From Oscillospiraceae bacterium (GTDB lineage: Bacteria; Bacillota; Clostridia; Oscillospirales; Oscillospiraceae): 64,000 nt of DNA. The position numbers were made by a program, and so were the translations under genes. The notes under the pieces were generated by a model. That model did not search any database and was not told the origin of the DNA. It saw only the letters and a list, made by a program, of their open reading frames with translations. Shown in pieces: positions 27,367 to 36,696 of this stretch; the stretch's first letter is position 1, and each line of letters opens with the position of its first letter. The stretch lies in assembly GCA_015067995.1 (NCBI GenBank), contig SVLJ01000002.1:1-64000 (forward strand). The letters run 5' to 3'.

Positions 27367-29768
27367 GTGTACTGGAATTGCTGAAAAGGGAAGTCGTCTT
27401 TCTGGACGGCGGCATGGGAACGCTGTTGCAGGCAGAGGGTCTTGCTGCCGGTGAGCATCCCGAGCGCTGGAACCTGACCCGCCCGGAGGTGGTGCAGGGT
27501 GTCCACCGCGCCTATTTTGATGCCGGCAGCCACATTGTCAACATTAACACCTTCGGCGCCAACTCTCTGAAGTTTTCCTCGGAGGAGCTGGAGTCCATTG
27601 TTCGGGCAGCGGTGGAAAACGCCGACATTGCCAGGAAGACCAGCACCGGAACACAGGAGAAGTATCTGGCGCTGGATATCGGACCAACCGGCCGTCTGCT
27701 GCGCCCCTATGGCGACTTTGATTTCGAGGAAGCTGTGGCGGTCTTTGCCGAAACAGTGCGGCTGGGTGTGAAGTACGGCGTGGATCTCATTTTTATTGAG
27801 ACCATGAACGACAGCTATGAGACCAAGGCGGCGCTGCTGGCAGCGAAGGAGAACAGCACCCTGCCGGTGATGGTCTCCAACGCTTATGGAGAGGACGGCA
27901 AGCTGATGACCGGCGCTTCTCCGGCAGCCATGGTGGCCATGCTGGAGGGTATGGGCGCCGATGCCATCGGCGTCAACTGCTCCTTCGGTCCCAGGACGCT
28001 GGCGCCGGTAGTGGAGGAATACCTGCGCTGTGCATCCGTGCCGGTGCTGCTGAAGCCCAACGCCGGTCTGCCCCGCAGCGTGGACGGACGCACGGTATTT
28101 GATGTGGAGCCCACGGAATTTGCCGCCGATGTGGCGGAAATGATCCGTAAAGGTGTCCGCCTTGCCGGTGGCTGCTGTGGAACGACTCCGTCCCATATCG
28201 CCGCGCTGGCCGCTGCCGCTGCGGAGATCGTGCCCGTGCCGGTGGAGAAAAAGAGCATTACCTGCTGCGCCTCCTACACCCATGCGGTGGTGTTCGGCAG
28301 GGAACCGATCCTCATCGGTGAGCGCATCAACCCCACCGGCAAAAAGCGTCTGAAGGAGGCGCTGCGGGCAGGGGATATGGACTATATCCTGCAGGAGGGC
28401 ATTGCCCAGCAGGAGAAGGGTGTCCACATTCTGGACGTGAATGTAGGCCTGCCGGAAATCGATGAGACGGCCATGCTGACGGCTGCCGTCTGTGAGCTGC
28501 AGGCCATTCTGGATCTGCCTCTGCAGATCGATACTGCATCGCCTGCCGCCATGGAGGCCGCCCTGCGCCGCTGCAACGGCAAGGCCATGGTGAACTCCGT
28601 CAACGGCAAGCAGGAGAGCATGGACGCCGTGTTCCCGCTGGTGGCCAAATACGGTGGTCTGGTGGTGGCGCTGACGCTGGACGAGAGCGGCATCCCCGCT
28701 ACAGCCGAGGGGCGTGTGGACATTGCCCGCCGTATTCTGACGGAAGCCGCCAAATACGGCATTGATAAGAAGGACATCGTATTCGATACCCTGTGCCTTA
28801 CTGTCAGCGCGGACAATGCCGCTGCGCTGGAGACCCTCCGTGCGCTGAAGATCATCCGTGAGGAGCTTGGCTGCCACACCTCTCTGGGTGTGTCCAATGT
28901 GTCCTTTGGCTTGCCCCAGCGTGACATTGTCAACAGTACCTTCTTTGCGCTGGCACTGGAAAGCGGACTGTCCGCCGCCATTATGAATCCACATTCCGGG
29001 GATATGCTGCGCACCTGGTATGCTTTCCGTACCCTCCATGGACTGGACGAAAACTGCGCCGATTATATCAGCTTTGCATCCAATTATGTGGTGCAGGCAT
29101 CTGCACCGCAGACTGCCGTCCCGGCAGCGGTGGAGGCAGACGGCTCCGCGCTGCAGCGGGCCATCGTCAAGGGACTGAAGGATAAGGCGCTGGAGCTGAC
29201 CGCAGCACTGACGGAGACTGTCCCGCCGCTGGATGTGGTGCGGCAGGAGATCATCCCGGCGCTGGACACCGTGGGCAAGGGCTTTGAGGAAAAGAAGGTG
29301 TATCTGCCTCAGCTTCTCATGAGCGCCGAGGCAGCCAAAAGCGCTTTCACCGTCATCAAGGACAAACTCTCCGCACAGGGCACCGGCGGTGCGGACAAGT
29401 GTCCCTTCGTCATTGCCACTGTCCGGGGGGATATCCACGATATCGGCAAGAACATCGTCCGGCTGCTGTTGGAGAATTACGGCTTTGCCGTGACGGATCT
29501 GGGGAAGGATGTAGAGCCGGAGCGCATTGTGGAGGAAACGGTGAAGCTTCACGCGCCGCTGGTGGGTCTCAGTGCCCTGATGACCACCACCGTTCCCGCC
29601 ATGGAAGAGACCATCCGGCAGCTGCGGAAGGCAGCGCCATGGTGCAGAATCGTGGTGGGCGGCGCAGTGCTGAATCAGGAGTACGCCGATTCCATCGGCG
29701 CGGATCAGTACGCAGGCGACGCAATGGAGACCGTCCGCTATGCGGAGGAGATCTGGAAAACGCTGTAA
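27363..29768 (+). CDS. metH: B12-dependent methionine synthase without activation domain
   Basis: 801 residues, against about 1230 for E. coli MetH. The homocysteine domain begins with FLDGGMGTLLQ and has the zinc Cys pair GGCCGTTPSHI. The pterin domain has LIGERINPTGKK. The cobalamin cap lies at about 590-670, and the B12 domain carries the axial His in RGDIHDIGKNIV. It methylates homocysteine from 5-methyl-THF. The missing reactivation domain is supplied by the preceding gene. The ATG at 27363 overlaps that gene's stop. Confidence 0.96.
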   Translation: MSVLELLKREVVFLDGGMGTLLQAEGLAAGEHPERWNLTRPEVVQGVHRAYFDAGSHIVNINTFGANSLKFSSEELESIVRAAVENADIARKTSTGTQEKYLALDIGPTGRLLRPYGDFDFEEAVAVFAETVRLGVKYGVDLIFIETMNDSYETKAALLAAKENSTLPVMVSNAYGEDGKLMTGASPAAMVAMLEGMGADAIGVNCSFGPRTLAPVVEEYLRCASVPVLLKPNAGLPRSVDGRTVFDVEPTEFAADVAEMIRKGVRLAGGCCGTTPSHIAALAAAAAEIVPVPVEKKSITCCASYTHAVVFGREPILIGERINPTGKKRLKEALRAGDMDYILQEGIAQQEKGVHILDVNVGLPEIDETAMLTAAVCELQAILDLPLQIDTASPAAMEAALRRCNGKAMVNSVNGKQESMDAVFPLVAKYGGLVVALTLDESGIPATAEGRVDIARRILTEAAKYGIDKKDIVFDTLCLTVSADNAAALETLRALKIIREELGCHTSLGVSNVSFGLPQRDIVNSTFFALALESGLSAAIMNPHSGDMLRTWYAFRTLHGLDENCADYISFASNYVVQASAPQTAVPAAVEADGSALQRAIVKGLKDKALELTAALTETVPPLDVVRQEIIPALDTVGKGFEEKKVYLPQLLMSAEAAKSAFTVIKDKLSAQGTGGADKCPFVIATVRGDIHDIGKNIVRLLLENYGFAVTDLGKDVEPERIVEETVKLHAPLVGLSALMTTTVPAMEETIRQLRKAAPWCRIVVGGAVLNQEYADSIGADQYAGDAMETVRYAEEIWKTL

Positions 29769-29785
29769 TACGGAGCAGAATGAAA

Positions 29786-29818
29786 CGCACCCGTATCCGA
29801 ATTTCGGATGCGGGTGCG
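29786..29818. terminator. Hairpin between metH and the DUF3048 gene
   Basis: A 15-bp stem with one mismatch-type pair (29786-29800 with 29804-29818) lies between convergent genes. There is little T run on either side, so strength is uncertain. Confidence 0.6.
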
Positions 29819-29834
29819 CTGCTGCTTTGTGGGG

Positions 29835-31004
29835 TTATTCTGCGATGATCTCCCGGGCTTCGTGAATGATGCAGACGTAGCTCTTGCCCTGACCCAGTGT
29901 GAGAGGCTGACCATCGGTGGTGAAATAGCGCAGCGGCTGGTCTCGCTGCCCCTTCTCCCATGTAATGGGTATGTACTTGCCGCCACAGGCGTACCAACCG
30001 TCACCGGAGGAAAGGTCTACCTGCAAATGTCCTGCGTCGTCTATCGCGGTACAGGTGGTTCGCAGCACCAGCACATTGGTGGCGGAGACCTGCGTGCCGT
30101 CGTTGCCGTCGATGTAGGCGCTGCCGTACTGCTCTGCCTTGTAGACACCAGTGGCCTCATCATAGCGGAAGATGGTGGTTTTCCCCTTGCTGCCGCCGAT
30201 GAAGGGAACGGTCAGGGTGGTGGCATTCTTGCCGTCTGCGGGGGTACCGTCGGCAGTGAAGGACATTTCGTAGGTATAACCGTCCGTATGGTCGGTGAGT
30301 ACATTGCGCTTGGTGAGGATCTCGGTGAGCTTTTCGCCGGAAGTGATCATGGAGTGTTCGTAATCGAAGGTCTTGCCGGCTACGCGGTTTTTGTCGCGCC
30401 AGACCAGGCCGGTGGAGGCATAGCCATAATAGCCGTTGACGCAGTCCACCGTGGAGAGATTCCATTCCTTATGTCTTTGGTAGAACACTTCGCTGCCGCC
30501 TGCATGGACATACACGGAGTCATGCCCCAGTGCCAGCTCCAGATAGTACGGCCGGGCAGAACGGATGGAGCCTACCACGCCCAGCTGAGAAATGTCCTGA
30601 TAAAGACCCAGCATCCGGGTGATGCCGCCCTCTGCCAGCACTTCGTAAATGATATCCGCCTGACTGTTGCCCTGCTGGGGCTGGGCGGCTTTGATGTTGT
30701 TGAGCATGATGGCCACCGGCTTCCGGTTCACCAGTGCCTCGTCAATGGGCAGACCCGTCAGGGGATTGACGGGACCGACAGGCTCAGGCTCCGGCGTTGG
30801 CTCTGGCTGGGGAGTCGGTACTTCCGGTTCTGCGGGCGGAGGAGTGGGAGTCTCCGTCTGGCTCCCGGAGGCAGGCGGCGTCTGCGGAGTAGCGGAAGAG
30901 GAAGCCGTGGAATCAGACGGTGCGCCGGATGTGGCAGGTGAGCCGCCGCAGGCACACAACGCCAGCATCAGTATGGTGAGAATCAAACAAAACAAACGCT
31001 TCAT
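29835..31004 (-). CDS. DUF3048 domain lipoprotein (YerB-like)
   Basis: 389 residues. An N-terminal signal ends in the lipobox LCAC with lipidation Cys19. A Ser/Thr/Pro-rich linker of about 60 residues follows, then the DUF3048 core (NPLTGLPIDEALVNRKPVAIMLNN, seen as NPLTGLP and RKPVAIMLNN; GSIRSARPYYLELA; HAGGSEVF; DYEHSMITS). It is therefore exported and held on the outer face of the membrane. Family members sit near cell-envelope genes but have no assigned biochemical role. AAAGGAG lies 10 bases before the ATG; no operon partner. Confidence 0.88.
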   Translation of the reverse strand: MKRLFCLILTILMLALCACGGSPATSGAPSDSTASSSATPQTPPASGSQTETPTPPPAEPEVPTPQPEPTPEPEPVGPVNPLTGLPIDEALVNRKPVAIMLNNIKAAQPQQGNSQADIIYEVLAEGGITRMLGLYQDISQLGVVGSIRSARPYYLELALGHDSVYVHAGGSEVFYQRHKEWNLSTVDCVNGYYGYASTGLVWRDKNRVAGKTFDYEHSMITSGEKLTEILTKRNVLTDHTDGYTYEMSFTADGTPADGKNATTLTVPFIGGSKGKTTIFRYDEATGVYKAEQYGSAYIDGNDGTQVSATNVLVLRTTCTAIDDAGHLQVDLSSGDGWYACGGKYIPITWEKGQRDQPLRYFTTDGQPLTLGQGKSYVCIIHEAREIIAE

Positions 31005-31084
31005 ACAGGCAACGCTCCTTTGATCATACACTATATAATGATAGCATATCAATTTCGACGGGATTTGTAAATGGAAATCCGTAG

Positions 31085-31111
31085 AAAAAGGGAGCCGCAA
31101 GCGCGGCTCCC
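31085..31111 (-). terminator. Terminator of the arginine operon
   Basis: A 9-bp GC-rich stem (31090-31098 with 31103-31111) follows argF on the minus strand and leads into five T. Confidence 0.85.
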
Positions 31112-31125
31112 TGCAAAGGTGCTGT

Positions 31126-32109
31126 TTACTTCATCAGCAGGTACATGACAGCCTTGATGGTGTGCATGCGGTTTTCTGCCTCATCGAAGACGATGGACTG
31201 AGGACCCTCAAAGACCTCGTTGGAGACTTCCATGGAGTCCAGACCGAAGCGCTGGCCCATCTCCTTGCCGATGGTGGTGTTGAGATCGTGGAAAGCGGGG
31301 AGGCAGTGCATGAAGCGGCACTGGGGACCGGCGTTGTCCATCATGGCCTGATTTACCTGATAGGGGCTCAGGATCTTGATGCGCTCTGCCCAGACCTCGG
31401 CGGGCTCGCCCATGGACACCCAAACGTCGGTGTAGATGACGTCGGCGTTCTTGGTAGCCTCCATGGGATCCTCAATGAACTCCAGCGTGGCGCCGGTCTC
31501 GGCGGCGATGGCCTGGCAGGTGGCGATGAGCTCGGGGGAGGGGAAGTATTCCTTGGGGGCACAGGCCACGAAGTGCATACCCATCTTGGCGCAGCCCACC
31601 ATCAGGGAGTTGCCCATGTTGAAGCGGGCATCACCGCAGAAGACCAGCTTCTTGCCTTTCAGACCGCCGCAGTGCTCCTGCACGGTCAGGAAGTCAGCCA
31701 GAATCTGGGTGGGATGGAACTCGTTGGTGAGGCCGTTGAACACGGGGACACCTGCATGAGCGGCCAGCTCTTCCACCAGTGTCTGACCGAAGCCGCGGTA
31801 CTCAATACCCTCATACATACGACCCAGAACGCGGGCGGTATCGGCAATGGACTCCTTCTTGCCCAGCTGAGAGCCGGTGGGGCCCAGATAGGTGCTGCCC
31901 ATGCCCAGATCCTGCGCTGCCACCTCGAAGGCGCAGCGGGTGCGGGTGGAGTCCTTTTCGAAGATCAGGGCGACATTCTTGCCTTCCAGATAGCGGTGGG
32001 GGATGCCGGCTTTCTTCTTTGCTTTCAAATCGGCAGCGGTATCCAGAAATTCCTGGATCTCAGCGGGGGTGAAATCCAAAAGCTTCAGAAAATGTGTGTG
32101 CTTTTCCAT
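31126..32109 (-). CDS. argF: Ornithine carbamoyltransferase
   Basis: 327 residues. It makes citrulline from ornithine and carbamoyl phosphate. The phosphate-binding STRTR, the [13 protein letters not shown] loop, HPTQILAD and the ornithine-binding HCLPAFHD are all present. It is last in argG-H-C-B-D-F, so it is likely biosynthetic rather than the catabolic arginine deiminase type. Start with AGAGGAAT upstream. Confidence 0.95.
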   Translation of the reverse strand: MEKHTHFLKLLDFTPAEIQEFLDTAADLKAKKKAGIPHRYLEGKNVALIFEKDSTRTRCAFEVAAQDLGMGSTYLGPTGSQLGKKESIADTARVLGRMYEGIEYRGFGQTLVEELAAHAGVPVFNGLTNEFHPTQILADFLTVQEHCGGLKGKKLVFCGDARFNMGNSLMVGCAKMGMHFVACAPKEYFPSPELIATCQAIAAETGATLEFIEDPMEATKNADVIYTDVWVSMGEPAEVWAERIKILSPYQVNQAMMDNAGPQCRFMHCLPAFHDLNTTIGKEMGQRFGLDSMEVSNEVFEGPQSIVFDEAENRMHTIKAVMYLLMK

Positions 32110-32161
32110 AAATGATTCCTCTTTTCTTTATAAATGCGGCGAAGCCGGGAATAGAACGCGA

Positions 32162-33346
32162 TCAGGACAGTGTGGCCTTCATAATGGCCACAGCCTTGTC
32201 CATTTCCTCCTTGGTGATGACCAGCGGCGGCAGCAGACGCATACCGGGTCCTGCGGTGAGCACCAGCAGGCCGGCGTCGATGAGTCTGGTGGCCACCTCG
32301 CTGTTGGAGTAGCCCTCGGCCATCTCGATGCCGATCATCAGACCCATGCCCCTGGTCTTGCCGAAGCAGGGCAGGTTCAGTGCCTCGATCTGCTGACGGA
32401 GGTAAGCGCCCTTGGCGTTGACCTCTTCCAGGAATTTATCGTTGATGGTCTCCTGTACCACCAGCGCCGCGGCGGAGCAGATGGGGTTGGCGCCGAAGGT
32501 GGTGGCGTGGGTGCCGGGGCCCAGAACGTCGCGGCACTTGGGCGCAGCCATCACACCGGACATGGGCAGACCGCCGGCGATACCCTTGGCGAAGGTGGCG
32601 GCGTCAGGCAGGATGTCGTAATTCTGGAAAGCAAAGAGCTTGCCGGTACGGCCAACGCCGGTCTGCACCTCGTCTGCCAGCAGCAGCCAGTCGCGCTCAT
32701 CGCACAGTCGGCGCAGTGCCTTCACGTAGTCGGGGTCCAGAGGCAGCACGCCGCCCTCACCCTGCACCAGCTCCACCATCACGGCACACACGTCGTCGCC
32801 TGCCACGGAGAGCAGAGACTCCATGCTGTTGGCGTCGGCGTAGCGGAAGCCCTCGGTGAAGGGGAAGAAGTGGTTGTGGAAGCGGGGCTGGCCGGTGGCC
32901 TTCAGAGTGGTGATGGTGCGTCCGTGGAAGGAGTTGTTCAGGGTGATGATGGTGGCGCGGCCCTCGCCGTATTTGTCAAAGCTGTACTTTCTGGCCAGCT
33001 TGATGATGCCCTCATTGGCTTCGCCGCCGCCGTTGGCGAAAAAGACGCTGCTCATGCCGGTGCGCTGGCAAAGGATCTGGGCCAGCTTGGCGGAGGGCTC
33101 GGTGTAGAACAGGTTGGAAACGTGGTTCAGCTTTTTGGCCTGCTGGGTGATGGCGTCCACCCAGGGCTGATAGCCGTAGCCCAGATCGGTGACGCCGATG
33201 CCGCTGGTGAGGTCGATGTACTCACGGCCTTCGGGGTCGTAAAGACGGGAGCCCTCGCCGTGGTCGATGGCCACGTCAAAGCGGCCGTAGGTATTCATAA
33301 CGTACTGATGGGTCAATGCCTTCATTTCGGCGGAAGTCATGGTCAT
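32162..33346 (-). CDS. argD: Acetylornithine aminotransferase
   Basis: 394 residues, PLP fold type I class III aminotransferase. FFANGGGEANEGIIKLARK binds PLP phosphate, LLLADEVQTGVGRTGK has the conserved Asp, and the Schiff-base lysine is in TFAKGIAGGLP. It converts N-acetylglutamate semialdehyde to N-acetylornithine. The usual ANSGAEANE is ANGGGEANE here, a mild departure. It lies between argB and argF in the operon. Confidence 0.94.
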   Translation of the reverse strand: MTMTSAEMKALTHQYVMNTYGRFDVAIDHGEGSRLYDPEGREYIDLTSGIGVTDLGYGYQPWVDAITQQAKKLNHVSNLFYTEPSAKLAQILCQRTGMSSVFFANGGGEANEGIIKLARKYSFDKYGEGRATIITLNNSFHGRTITTLKATGQPRFHNHFFPFTEGFRYADANSMESLLSVAGDDVCAVMVELVQGEGGVLPLDPDYVKALRRLCDERDWLLLADEVQTGVGRTGKLFAFQNYDILPDAATFAKGIAGGLPMSGVMAAPKCRDVLGPGTHATTFGANPICSAAALVVQETINDKFLEEVNAKGAYLRQQIEALNLPCFGKTRGMGLMIGIEMAEGYSNSEVATRLIDAGLLVLTAGPGMRLLPPLVITKEEMDKAVAIMKATLS

Positions 33347-33382
33347 AATGTCATCCCTTTCGGAAAAATGTGGGTGGAAAAA

Positions 33383-34243
33383 TCAGTCATCCCGCTTCAT
33401 CATGGTGCCGATGCCGCGGTCACTGAGCAGCTCGATGAGGATGGAGTGGGGGATGCGGCCGTCCAGAATGTGGACACGTTCCACACCGCCCAGGATGGCG
33501 TCCACGCAGCACTGCATCTTGGGGATCATGCCGCCGGAAATGACGCCTTCTTCGGTGAGCTTTGCCACATCGTTCACGTGCACCACATGGATGAGGGTCT
33601 CCTCGTCCTTGGGGTCGCGCAGCAGGCCGCGGACATCCGTCAGCAGGATCATCTTCTCGGCGCCCAGGGCGGCAGCCAGCTTGGCGGCGGCGGTGTCGGC
33701 GTTGACGTTGTAGGCGGTATCCTGATCAGTGCCCTGTGCCACGGTGGCTACCACGGGGATGTAGCCGGACTGCAGGGCGGTGAAGACGGGCTCAGGATTC
33801 ACGTTGGTGACCTCGCCCACCAGACCGTACTTTTCATCCAGCTGTACAGCCTGGAACAGGCCGCCGTCCATGCCGCACAGACCCACGGCCTTGCCGCCCA
33901 GACGGTTCAGCTGTGCCACGAGGTTCTTGTTGACCTTGCCGCAGAGGATGCTCTGCACCACTTCCATGGTGACCTCATCGGTATAGCGCAGGCCGTCCAC
34001 GAAGTGGGAGGCGTGGTTCAGCTTCTTCAGCATATCGCTGATCTCTGGGCCGCCGCCGTGAACCATGACCACGCGGATGCCAACCAGATTCAGCAGGATG
34101 ATGTCGCTCATGACGGCCTTGCGCAGCTCGTCGGAGATCATGGCGTTGCCGCCGTACTTGACCACGATGGTTTTGCCTGTGAATTTCTGAATATAGGGCA
34201 GAGCCTCAACCAGAGTCTGTGCCTGCTGTGCATGGGTAGACAT
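33383..34243 (-). CDS. argB: Acetylglutamate kinase
   Basis: 286 residues, the length of the arginine-inhibited form. KYGGNAM and the MVHGGGPEISDMLKKL glycine loop bind ATP and substrate. The N-terminal helix (about 20 residues, AQTLVEALPYIQKF) is the one that builds the hexamer in feedback-inhibited enzymes, so arginine inhibition is likely. AAGGAG precedes the ATG. Confidence 0.95.
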   Translation of the reverse strand: MSTHAQQAQTLVEALPYIQKFTGKTIVVKYGGNAMISDELRKAVMSDIILLNLVGIRVVMVHGGGPEISDMLKKLNHASHFVDGLRYTDEVTMEVVQSILCGKVNKNLVAQLNRLGGKAVGLCGMDGGLFQAVQLDEKYGLVGEVTNVNPEPVFTALQSGYIPVVATVAQGTDQDTAYNVNADTAAAKLAAALGAEKMILLTDVRGLLRDPKDEETLIHVVHVNDVAKLTEEGVISGGMIPKMQCCVDAILGGVERVHILDGRIPHSILIELLSDRGIGTMMKRDD

Positions 34244-34275
34244 AAAAGTTACTCCTTATTGTTGGTTTTGATAGA

Positions 34276-35211
34276 TCAGACGCTGAGACTGGTGGTCTCA
34301 TCCAGACCCAGCATAATATTCATGTTCTGAACGGCGGCGCCGGATGCGCCCTTGCCCAGATTGTCAAACAGAGCGGTGACGGTGAAGCGTTCGTCATTGC
34401 CGGCCACCACGATGGTCATGCAGTCGCTGCCGGCCTGTGCGCCGCCATAGAGGCTGCCGCTGGAAGTGCCCTCGCTTACTGTCACCATCTTCTGACCGGC
34501 GTAGTGGGCGGCCAGCCTGTCACGAACCTCCTGCACGGTGGAAACGCCCTGCAGCTGAGACATGTGGAAGGTGACGGTGGTAGCCATGCCCTTGTAGTAG
34601 TCATCTACGATGGGGCAGAAGACGGGCTTGCTTTCCAGACCGCAGATGACCTGCATCTCCGGCAGGTGCTTGTGTGCCTGAGCGGTGGCGTAGATACCGG
34701 GGCTGCTCATGGCCGCGGTTTTGGCATCGCTCTCGTAGTCGGCGATCATCTTCTTGCCGCCGCCGGAGTAGCCGGTGAGAGAGAAGCAGCTGAGAGCAGC
34801 ATCGGCGGGCAGGATGCCCATGGCCACCATGGGATAGACGATGCTGACAAAGCCGGAGGCGTGGCAGCCGGGATTGGCTACACGCTTACTGGCGGCGATG
34901 GCGGCGCGGTGGTCGGCGGACAGCTCCGGGAAGCCGTAGGCCCATGCGGGGTTGGTGCGGTGTGCGGTGGAAGCGTCGATGATGCGGGTGCTCTCACTCT
35001 CCACCAGACCCACAGCCTCGATGGCGGCGGCGTCGGGGAGGCAGAGGAACACGATGTCCGCTGCATCCATCAGCTTTTTGCGCTCGGCGGGGTCCTTGCG
35101 CTTGTCCTCGTCGATGAGCAGCAGCTCGATGTCGCTGCGGGAGGCCAGACGGTCATAGATCTGCAGACCGGTGGTACCTTCCTTGCCGTCGATGTATACC
35201 TTGGGCTTCAT
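34276..35211 (-). CDS. argC: N-acetyl-gamma-glutamyl-phosphate reductase, type 2
   Basis: 311 residues, the shorter type 2 ArgC that starts KVYIDGKEGTTGLQI. The catalytic Cys is in NPGCHASGF. The NADP-binding glycine pattern is at the N-terminus and the conserved HxxxP lies in AHKHLPEMQ. It reduces acetylglutamyl phosphate to the semialdehyde. CAAGGAGG precedes the start. Type 2 enzymes are less common in arginine operons than type 1. Confidence 0.93.
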   Translation of the reverse strand: MKPKVYIDGKEGTTGLQIYDRLASRSDIELLLIDEDKRKDPAERKKLMDAADIVFLCLPDAAAIEAVGLVESESTRIIDASTAHRTNPAWAYGFPELSADHRAAIAASKRVANPGCHASGFVSIVYPMVAMGILPADAALSCFSLTGYSGGGKKMIADYESDAKTAAMSSPGIYATAQAHKHLPEMQVICGLESKPVFCPIVDDYYKGMATTVTFHMSQLQGVSTVQEVRDRLAAHYAGQKMVTVSEGTSSGSLYGGAQAGSDCMTIVVAGNDERFTVTALFDNLGKGASGAAVQNMNIMLGLDETTSLSV

Positions 35212-35231
35212 ATGTTGTCCTCCTTGTTGGA

Positions 35232-36614
35232 TCAGATGTTTCTTGCCGCCACGAAGGCCTCAATGGCTTCGATCTGGCGGGTGGTCTCGCTGACGGCGGG
35301 GCCGCCGTAGCTGGCACGGAGTGCCATGCAGTTTTCCAGATTGATGGCTTCGTACACATCCTCGTCAAAGAGCTCGGAGGAAGTCTTCAGCTCGTCGATG
35401 GTCAGGTCCTCCAGCGTCTTGCCCTGTGCGGTACAGGCGGCCACCAGCCTGCCTGTGACGGTGTAGGCGTCCCGGAAGGGCATGCCCTTCTTGGTGAGGT
35501 AGTCGGCGCAGTCGGTGGCGTTGATGAAGCCGCGGCCTGCCGCTCTGCGCATATTCTCCGGCAGGACACGCATGGTGTCGATCATGGCGGAGAACACGGG
35601 GATGCACATCTCCACGGTGTCGATGGCGTCGAAGACGGGCTCCTTATCCTCCTGCATATCCTTGTTGTAGGCCAGAGGGATGCCCTTCATGGTGGTCAGC
35701 AGACTCATGAGATCGCCGTAGACACGACCGGTCTTGCCGCGCACCAGTTCTGCCACGTCGGGGTTCTTTTTCTGAGGCATGATGGACGAGCCGGTGGAAT
35801 AGGCGTCGTCCAGCTCAATGAACTTGAATTCCCAGCTGCACCAGAGGATGACTTCCTCGCTGAAGCGGGACAGGTGCATCATCAGCACGGACAGAGCGCT
35901 CATCAGCTCCAGCGCGTAGTCACGGTCGGAAACGCCGTCCAGAGAGTTGCTCATGGGTGCGTCAAAGCCCAGTGCCTTTGCGGTCTGCCAGCGGTCGATT
36001 GGGTAGGTGGTACCTGCCAGAGCGCCGCTGCCCAGCGGGCACTCGTTCATACGGGCGGCGCAGTCCTCCAGACGGGTGATGTCCCGGGAGAACATGTTGG
36101 CGTAGGCCATCAGGTGCTGGGCGAAGGAAATGGGCTGTGCCCGCTGCAGGTGGGTGTAGCCGGGCATGACGGTGTTTTGATACTGCTTTGCCTGACGGCA
36201 CAGAACGGTCTCCAGCTCCAGCAGCTGCCCAATGATGACGGGGATCTGATCCCGGACGTACATCCGGAAGTCCACGGCCACCTGATCGTTGCGGCTGCGG
36301 CCGGTGTGAAGTCGCTTGCCGGCATCGCCGATGCGGGCGGTGAGGATGGTCTCCACGTTCATGTGGATGTCCTCGTTGTCGGCGGTGAACTCCACCTTGC
36401 CGGCCTCCACATCTTCCAGAATGGACTGAAGGCCCTTGACAATGGACTCGGTGTCCTCTGCGGAGATGATTCCGCAGGCACCCAGCATCTTGGCGTGAGC
36501 CATGGAGCCGGTGATGTCCTCCTTGTACAGGCGCTGGTCGAACTGGATGGAGGCGTTGAAATCGTTCACAAGGGCGTCGGTTTCCTTGCCGAAGCGCCCG
36601 GACCAAAGCTTCAT
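35232..36614 (-). CDS. argH: Argininosuccinate lyase
   Basis: 460 residues, fumarase/aspartase superfamily. TGRSRNDQVA, the signature GSSIMPQKKNPDV with the flexible catalytic loop, and TYPIDRWQTAK are present. It releases arginine and fumarate. The ATG at 36612-36614 with AAGGAG was chosen over an upstream in-frame start. It follows argG directly, separated by a hairpin. Confidence 0.95.
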   Translation of the reverse strand: MKLWSGRFGKETDALVNDFNASIQFDQRLYKEDITGSMAHAKMLGACGIISAEDTESIVKGLQSILEDVEAGKVEFTADNEDIHMNVETILTARIGDAGKRLHTGRSRNDQVAVDFRMYVRDQIPVIIGQLLELETVLCRQAKQYQNTVMPGYTHLQRAQPISFAQHLMAYANMFSRDITRLEDCAARMNECPLGSGALAGTTYPIDRWQTAKALGFDAPMSNSLDGVSDRDYALELMSALSVLMMHLSRFSEEVILWCSWEFKFIELDDAYSTGSSIMPQKKNPDVAELVRGKTGRVYGDLMSLLTTMKGIPLAYNKDMQEDKEPVFDAIDTVEMCIPVFSAMIDTMRVLPENMRRAAGRGFINATDCADYLTKKGMPFRDAYTVTGRLVAACTAQGKTLEDLTIDELKTSSELFDEDVYEAINLENCMALRASYGGPAVSETTRQIEAIEAFVAARNI

Positions 36615-36633
36615 ATGGTACTCCTTAAATACA

Positions 36634-36667
36634 GCAAACGGCGGGAGCACCGCTCCCGCCTGTTTGC
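36634..36667 (-). other. Intercistronic hairpin between argG and argH
   Basis: Stem of 6 bp and 7 bp (36634-36639 with 36662-36667 and 36641-36647 with 36653-36659) with a small asymmetric bulge. No T run, so it is more likely an mRNA-stability or processing element than a terminator. Confidence 0.5.
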
Positions 36668-36696
36668 GGCGTTTGTGTTATGTAATGTTTCTTTTA

